From: Hespellia sp.
GTDB lineage: Bacteria; Bacillota; Clostridia; Lachnospirales; Lachnospiraceae
Reading direction: 5' to 3'
Length of the DNA stretch: 59,856 nucleotides
Assembly (NCBI GenBank): GCA_028693555.1
Contig: JAQUVD010000023.1
Span: forward strand, 1-59,856
Part shown: in pieces, positions 55,503-59,856 of the stretch
Layout: each line of letters opens with the position of its first letter
Numbering within the stretch: position 1 is the first letter of the stretch
The notes under the pieces: generated by a model
Seen by the model: the letters and a program-made list of their open reading frames with translations, nothing else
Told to the model about the DNA's origin: nothing
Database searches by the model: none
Program-made: the position numbers and the translations under genes

Positions 55503-56489
55503 TTATTTGCAGATTTTGTTTAATTCATCCGGCTGAGGACGATCCATATATCGAACCTCTGCTCTGCCTGTGATAACACGCTCCTTCGCACCGGTTGTTT
55601 TTCCGATCAGTGCCGCTTTGATTCCACGCTCCTCCAGCTTTCGGATGAGTGCTTTTCCATCATCCGTATACATAAGAACTGCTCCTGTCGATGTCATCTG
55701 ATATGGATTGAGATGATAGAACTCGCATACTTCAATCGTTTCCTGCCTGATTGTCATGTCCGGCAGCGATACAGACAGTCCTAATCCGGCAGCTTCCGCA
55801 ACTTCCCAAAGTGCCGCGAAGATTCCGCCTTTGCCTATCTGCTGCATGGCACTCACGCCGTGACTTCTCGCTGTCTGAATTGCATCTACAGCAATCAGCT
55901 CCGATTTTGCCGACTGAATCTGACTGATAAATGTAGCAACAAATCTTTGTTTTAATTCTTCTTCCTTCTCCGACATCACCCGAAGCATTCCTTCTAATCC
56001 AACACTGCCAGTCAGTACGATATCCTGATTTGGCTGTGCATCTCTGCTCTGCCAGAGTTTTCCATTGGATGCCTGTCCCACTGCTGTGACCGTGACCATC
56101 GCGCTCATCAGCGCCGCACTCACTTCTGCTTCCGCGCAGGTAATCTGGATCTTCAGTTGACTGCACATCTCTTCCATATATTCTGTCATGGCTTTCAATC
56201 GGGACTCATAGGCATGTGGCGGCAGCATAATCTGAACACTGACACCGATTGCATCTGCACCTCTTGTTGCCAGGTCATTGACCGCTTTTGCAATCGCATA
56301 GGTGCCGATTTCTTTTGCATTTCCAATGACGGATGCCGTCGTAAAGACCGCCTGCCCGCTCGAATTTAATTGTATCGCACTGCACATTTCCGCCTCGGAT
56401 GGTGAAAAGAGTGCTTCCTCTCTCTTCGTGTGCAGCGGTTTTAACAAAGACCTTCTAAGCACCGTCTGAGAAATATATTCTATTTTCAT
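55503..56489 (-). CDS. AIR-synthase-related protein, HypE/ThiL-like
   Basis: A 328-aa protein of the PurM superfamily, with VFTTASVIGNAKEIGTYAIAKAVNDLATRGADAIG (split: TYAIAKAVNDLATRGADAIG) as the N-terminal dimer strand-helix, the middle ATP-binding pattern and a C-terminal GKGGIFAALWEVAE similar to the GG(I/V)-A-L-EM motif of HypE and PurM. HypE dehydrates a carbamoyl-cysteine for NiFe hydrogenase, but its C-terminal cysteine (PRIC) is missing: the tail ends NKICK, which has one Cys near the end. No hypA-F genes are nearby, so the substrate is unknown. Confidence 0.75.
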   Translation of the reverse strand: MKIEYISQTVLRRSLLKPLHTKREEALFSPSEAEMCSAIQLNSSGQAVFTTASVIGNAKEIGTYAIAKAVNDLATRGADAIGVSVQIMLPPHAYESRLKAMTEYMEEMCSQLKIQITCAEAEVSAALMSAMVTVTAVGQASNGKLWQSRDAQPNQDIVLTGSVGLEGMLRVMSEKEEELKQRFVATFISQIQSAKSELIAVDAIQTARSHGVSAMQQIGKGGIFAALWEVAEAAGLGLSVSLPDMTIRQETIEVCEFYHLNPYQMTSTGAVLMYTDDGKALIRKLEERGIKAALIGKTTGAKERVITGRAEVRYMDRPQPDELNKICK

Positions 56490-56523
56490 TCACTCCTCCT
56501 AAGCTTGCCACTGCTTCTCTTTG

Positions 56524-58032
56524 CTATTGCGCATTCAAAGCTTCATTAATCGCCTTTTGAATCGTATCCGCGTTCTGTGATGCAACTGCATTGCTCACAA
56601 TGGCTGCTGCGTTTGCATTATCTGACTGAATACCGACATTATAGGTTAGTTTGGTTGCCTGATAATGGCTGGTATTGATGACATCTCTGCTGACTTCCAC
56701 GCCATCCTGATAGACCACCTTCCAAAGCTGTGCATCCATCCCCTGATAAGGGCTGACCTGAAGGAAATAGCCAATCGGCTGATCCACGGTTACATAGGTT
56801 GTGCCTTCTAAATCTTCTGTCTGGAGTACTTCGCTTTCAAATTCGACCGTTCTTCCCGCAGCTCTGGTTTCTTTCCCATAGATATTAAAGGTCAGGTAGC
56901 CATTTTCCAAAACGCTTTCAATGTAAATGGGATTTTTATAATTATTTTTGAAGATAAAATCAAGCTGATTCTCTGCAATGGCAGCATCCCTTGACGGGTC
57001 CACATAATTTACCAGCATGGAATGCGGGTGTCTCTCCTCGATTTCAAGTTCTGCATAAAGCACGGCATTATAAAGAGTTGTTGACACCTGGCAGATACCG
57101 CCGCCATAAGTCTCAACTACCGCGCCACTTGCATAAGAGCCTGCCTTTTCGTAGCCGTTTTCTTCTGTCGTTGGCTTTAGTGCTTCCTCTACCGACACTG
57201 ATTCCCCCGCTGCCACGATACGACCGCCAACATTCGTCGCACCCAATTCAACATTGTGAGCGTGTCCTGACCCATCTGCATTATAATAGGTTGTATAAGA
57301 TCCCAGAAGATCCTGCATATCTTTGAGATCATCTTCCGTAACATCCGGTTCTTCTTCTGTCACTTTGACCTTAATCGTAGCATCCGTTCCGTTCCATCCC
57401 TTTTTCAACACTTTATTTGCATTGCTGATGGTCGCTTTCGCATCAATGACCTCACCAGCTTCTCCCGGTGTGATTACAGACGCGTCATTGCTTCTGCTCA
57501 TTGAGGCATTCACAGGCGCTTTTAAAAGTGGCTCACACTGTGCAGTCAAAATGCCTGTCATCTGATCATCATTGACAATATACGAAATGGCAATCACCTG
57601 TTTTTCCTTCTTCAACGCCTTTGTCTGTCTCCAGCGTTTGAACACACTGCCCTTTCTTCCATAATTGTAGGCTTCCTCCACAACAGCTTTTTCATCCGCC
57701 ACGGTCACGCCCAAATCTTGGGCAGATACTGCCACCATCCGGCCCTCGTCTAATTGAAGTGTCAGATTTGCTCCCTGATAGGATGCCGTCACTGCCTCCA
57801 CTGCCGCTGTCGCTTCCTTGATCGACATGCCCGATACATCTGTGGTCCCAATATAGACACCCTGCAAAATCGTATCGGTTGTGTTCTTCTTTATGCTGAT
57901 CCATAAAACCAATTGCACAATGAGAAAAACCACAAAAATGCATGCCAAAATCAGGCCTGCAAATGTGGCCTGTTTCTTTCGCTTTTGTTTCAGCATCCTT
58001 CTGCGTCTTGTACTCATCCTTGGTTTTGACAT
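56524..58032 (-). CDS. VanW family protein with peptidoglycan-binding-type repeats
   Basis: A 502-aa membrane-anchored surface protein. It starts with a strongly basic segment (TRRRRMLKQKRKKQ), a helix (about 23-48), two PG_binding_4-type modules (about 55-230), then the VanW domain with YETYGGGICQVSTTLYNAVLYAELEI-like core (here VETYGGGICQVSTTLYNAVL), ERHPHSMLVNYVDPSRDAAI. VanW proteins are linked to vancomycin-type clusters in some species, but this form (YoaR-like) is common in Clostridia, function unknown. Ribosome site AGGAG. Confidence 0.88.
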   Translation of the reverse strand: MSKPRMSTRRRRMLKQKRKKQATFAGLILACIFVVFLIVQLVLWISIKKNTTDTILQGVYIGTTDVSGMSIKEATAAVEAVTASYQGANLTLQLDEGRMVAVSAQDLGVTVADEKAVVEEAYNYGRKGSVFKRWRQTKALKKEKQVIAISYIVNDDQMTGILTAQCEPLLKAPVNASMSRSNDASVITPGEAGEVIDAKATISNANKVLKKGWNGTDATIKVKVTEEEPDVTEDDLKDMQDLLGSYTTYYNADGSGHAHNVELGATNVGGRIVAAGESVSVEEALKPTTEENGYEKAGSYASGAVVETYGGGICQVSTTLYNAVLYAELEIEERHPHSMLVNYVDPSRDAAIAENQLDFIFKNNYKNPIYIESVLENGYLTFNIYGKETRAAGRTVEFESEVLQTEDLEGTTYVTVDQPIGYFLQVSPYQGMDAQLWKVVYQDGVEVSRDVINTSHYQATKLTYNVGIQSDNANAAAIVSNAVASQNADTIQKAINEALNAQ

Positions 58033-58059
58033 AACTCCTGTAATCCCTCTTTTATTTTT

Positions 58060-58161
58060 TTATACGAGATATGGGATGATCATTGTCCCAATCATCGCTG
58101 CGATAACGACGATAATGACAATTGCTACAATTCTTCTCGTGTTTTTATTATATAAATTCAT
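58060..58161 (-). CDS. Small membrane protein, 33 aa
   Basis: ATG at 58159-58161 with AGAGGTGG 6 bases upstream and TAA at 58060-58062. The product starts MNLYNKNTRR, has a hydrophobic helix of about 20 residues rich in Ile and Val, and ends IIPYLV. The good ribosome site and an all-hydrophobic, Ile/Val-biased helix after a basic start argue that it is real; it lies 27 bases before the VanW gene. It recalls the short single-helix proteins related to Prli42 of the stressosome, but that is only a resemblance. Confidence 0.65.
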   Translation of the reverse strand: MNLYNKNTRRIVAIVIIVVIAAMIGTMIIPYLV

Positions 58162-58208
58162 TTATCCACCTCTTTGTATACTGATAATCCATTTCAGTTT
58201 ATACTCTT

Positions 58209-58228
58209 TCCACCAATTTTGCAAGTCG
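58209..58228 (+). repeat. Half of a palindromic element (degenerate)
   Basis: GGGGACGTTATTTTTTCATG downstream of the radical SAM gene looks like one arm of the GGGACGT family without its partner. It may be a decayed copy. Weak evidence. Confidence 0.3.
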
Positions 58229-58242
58229 GGGACGTTATTTTT

Positions 58243-59856
58243 TCATGAACAGATATAGGTTTTTGCCTGATAATTCAACGGATTTCGGTGTCTATAATCA
58301 AACAATATCATCTGACCGCCTATTTTTTCCAGGTGTGTCATTTTACGAAGCTGATTCTTATCAAACTGCTCGTAATTTTTTAGATATTTACGCTCTTCAT
58401 TTTCTTTTTCATAGAAATGTCTGCTCTCTTCTTTTGTCACCCGATTTTCTCCTGCAAAATCCGGTCGGTTCTTCATGTTTTCACGCAGATAGAGGTCATA
58501 TGTCAGAAGTTCGCGGTATTTCTCTTCATTTTCTGCATCGTATGTTTTTGCAAACGCAAGCAGAATTTCATATCTCGCAATGCGGGTATGGTTCATTCCA
58601 TGCAATCCCTGCGTTTCATAGTATGCACTCAATTTCTCATACATTTCAAATGCGGTTGCAAATGCATGCTCCAGTGCTTCGATCGTATGTGCAAACTGAC
58701 CGCTGTTGTAATAGACCTCGACCATGTCCTCTACACCTTTCAGTCTTATCACATCCTCATATGACAGCCATTTCGTCTGAAGTACCTCGAACGGTGGTCT
58801 GGTCTGATGCACCAGTTCATAATCCTCCAGCTTTTCTTCTATATAAGAACCCTTTAATACCTTCAAAAAACCCAGTTGAAGCTGTGCCGGCTTCAGTGCA
58901 TATACCTCACAGAATGATTTTCCGAAACTGTCATAGTCTTCATATGGAAGTCCCGCAATCAGATCTAAATGCTGATGAATGTTCTCGGACCTTTTGATTC
59001 GCTTCACAACCTCTGCAACCTTTTCGAAATCCATCACGCGGTGAATCTCCTCGATGGTCTTTCGGTTCGTTGACTGAATTCCAATTTCGAGCTGAATCAA
59101 TCCCGGGCGCATTGTGCTCATAAGCGCCAGCTCCTCTTCATTCAATAAATCTGCTGCCACTTCAAAATGGAAATTCGTGATGCCTTTATCATGCTCAACG
59201 ATATAGTTCCAAATTGTGAGAGCATGCGCGTGATTACAATTGAAGGTACGGTCCACAAACTTTACCTGTGGCACTTCATGGTCAATAAAAAACTGCAGCT
59301 CCTTTTTTACCAATTCGATATTTCGAAAACGAAGCTTCTTATCAATGGAAGAAAGACAATAGCTGCATGAGAATGGGCAGCCTCGGCTCGTCTCGTAATA
59401 GATGATTTTGTTCTTGAAATCTTCCATGTGGTGATAGACAAAAGGCACCTCGCTCAGATCAATTGGGGACGTAGTACTTTTCAAAAGTACTACGTCCTGA
59501 ATTGGATTTTGCCCGTCATTTTTTGATGCAGCACTCTTTCGGTACGAAATTCCGGAGATGCATTGCAAACTATTTTGTTTACCATTAAACATTTCAGCAC
59601 AAACATAATATTTCATTAACTCCAAAAAGATCTTTTCTCCCTCGCCTTTCATTACTCCAGCCACTTCCGGATGCTCCAAAAGGAATTCCTCCGCATGATA
59701 GGACACTTCCGGACCGCCCACCCAAATGATGGTCTCCGGCAGAATTTTGTGTATCTCAATTATGATTGCCTCTACGTAAGTAATATTCCAGAGATAACAG
59801 GAAAAGCATAAGATATCCGGTTTCTTTTTGAAAATATCCATTAAAATATCATCTAT
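58243..59856 (-). CDS. B12-binding-domain radical SAM protein (5' partial) with palindrome insertion
   Basis: The window holds 537 codons of the gene; it runs on past the right edge (the first in-window residues are IDDILMDIF, with no true start). The first part is a B12-binding-like Rossmann domain (KPDILCFSCYLWN, WVGGPEVSYHAEEFL). The radical SAM core has the cluster motif Cys-x3-Cys-x2-Cys in SRGCPFSCSYCLSS, and a C-terminal DUF4080-type domain follows. Between the two domains, NPIQDVVLLKSTTSPIDL contains a 13-codon insertion made by a palindromic element, and removal would leave NPIDL, a typical sequence for the family. The substrate is unknown. Confidence 0.85.
   Translation of the reverse strand: MDDILMDIFKKKPDILCFSCYLWNITYVEAIIIEIHKILPETIIWVGGPEVSYHAEEFLLEHPEVAGVMKGEGEKIFLELMKYYVCAEMFNGKQNSLQCISGISYRKSAASKNDGQNPIQDVVLLKSTTSPIDLSEVPFVYHHMEDFKNKIIYYETSRGCPFSCSYCLSSIDKKLRFRNIELVKKELQFFIDHEVPQVKFVDRTFNCNHAHALTIWNYIVEHDKGITNFHFEVAADLLNEEELALMSTMRPGLIQLEIGIQSTNRKTIEEIHRVMDFEKVAEVVKRIKRSENIHQHLDLIAGLPYEDYDSFGKSFCEVYALKPAQLQLGFLKVLKGSYIEEKLEDYELVHQTRPPFEVLQTKWLSYEDVIRLKGVEDMVEVYYNSGQFAHTIEALEHAFATAFEMYEKLSAYYETQGLHGMNHTRIARYEILLAFAKTYDAENEEKYRELLTYDLYLRENMKNRPDFAGENRVTKEESRHFYEKENEERKYLKNYEQFDKNQLRKMTHLEKIGGQMILFDYRHRNPLNYQAKTYICS
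59460..59504. repeat. Palindromic element copy 3, in frame inside the radical SAM gene
   Basis: GGACGTAGTACTTTT (59467-59481) pairs with AAAAGTACTACGTCC (59483-59497); pairing extends through CAATT/AATTG with a mismatch and a wobble. Its core is the same as copies 1 and 2. On the coding strand CCAATT flanks it on both sides, like a 6-bp target duplication. The inserted 39 bases are in frame without a stop. Confidence 0.85.

Overview
The window is a chromosomal segment of a strictly anaerobic, spore-forming low-GC Firmicute, most likely a member of the Lachnospiraceae (Clostridia). The clues are the glgC/glgD pair, an archaeal-type prolyl-tRNA synthetase, a sodium-type V-ATPase in Enterococcus hirae gene order, spoVG, an HgdC-type activase, a class B sortase with an SPKTG protein, and sigma-A promoters of TTGACA-17-TATAAT type. 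It is mostly core genome. I see no prophage, transposase, CRISPR array, tRNA or rRNA.

Layout. 1-2 kb: end of a LytTR regulator, an AgrC-like kinase, and a compact type I toxin-antitoxin locus (31-codon holin-like toxin with a convergent RNA). 2-8.3 kb: CwlD-like amidase with SPOR domain, NSS sodium symporter, moxR, glmM, a HAD phosphatase, rpiB. 8.4-10.9 kb: CooC-like ATPase, HgdC-like activase, a 55-aa membrane protein and a protein resembling part of acetyl-CoA synthase. 11-15 kb: secreted protein ending in SPKTGE, LCP protein, sortase B, MATE transporter. 15-20.2 kb: Lnr-like ABC exporter with a divergent NarL-type two-component system. 20.2-23.4 kb: ECF sigma factor operon with an ABC transporter. 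23.5-28.4 kb: rpsL-rpsG-fusA-tuf. 28.4-35 kb: a 268-bp imperfect palindrome, proS, Ca/Na antiporter, pseudouridine synthase, spoVG, glgD, glgC. 35-40 kb: murC, then dnaD, dnaI-like loader and prs behind two DnaA boxes. 40-43.8 kb: nadA-nadB-nadC-niaR. 43.9-46 kb: crcB, pentapeptide protein and a DUF3990/DUF3791-like pair. 46.1-54.9 kb: nine-gene V-ATPase operon. 55-59.8 kb: trmL, HypE-like protein, VanW protein, a 33-aa membrane peptide and a B12-binding radical SAM protein running off the end.

The most unusual features are three. First, the CooC/HgdC/ACS-like cassette has no CO dehydrogenase nearby and could be an uncharacterised nickel or iron-sulfur maturation or redox system. Second, a family of short palindromes (core GGGACGTAGT) lies at gene ends, donates a stop codon to crcB, and in one copy sits in frame inside the radical SAM gene flanked by CCAATT repeats. 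Third, a second intergenic repeat recurs in the str and V-ATPase operons. All functional assignments come from reading motifs; no searches were run.
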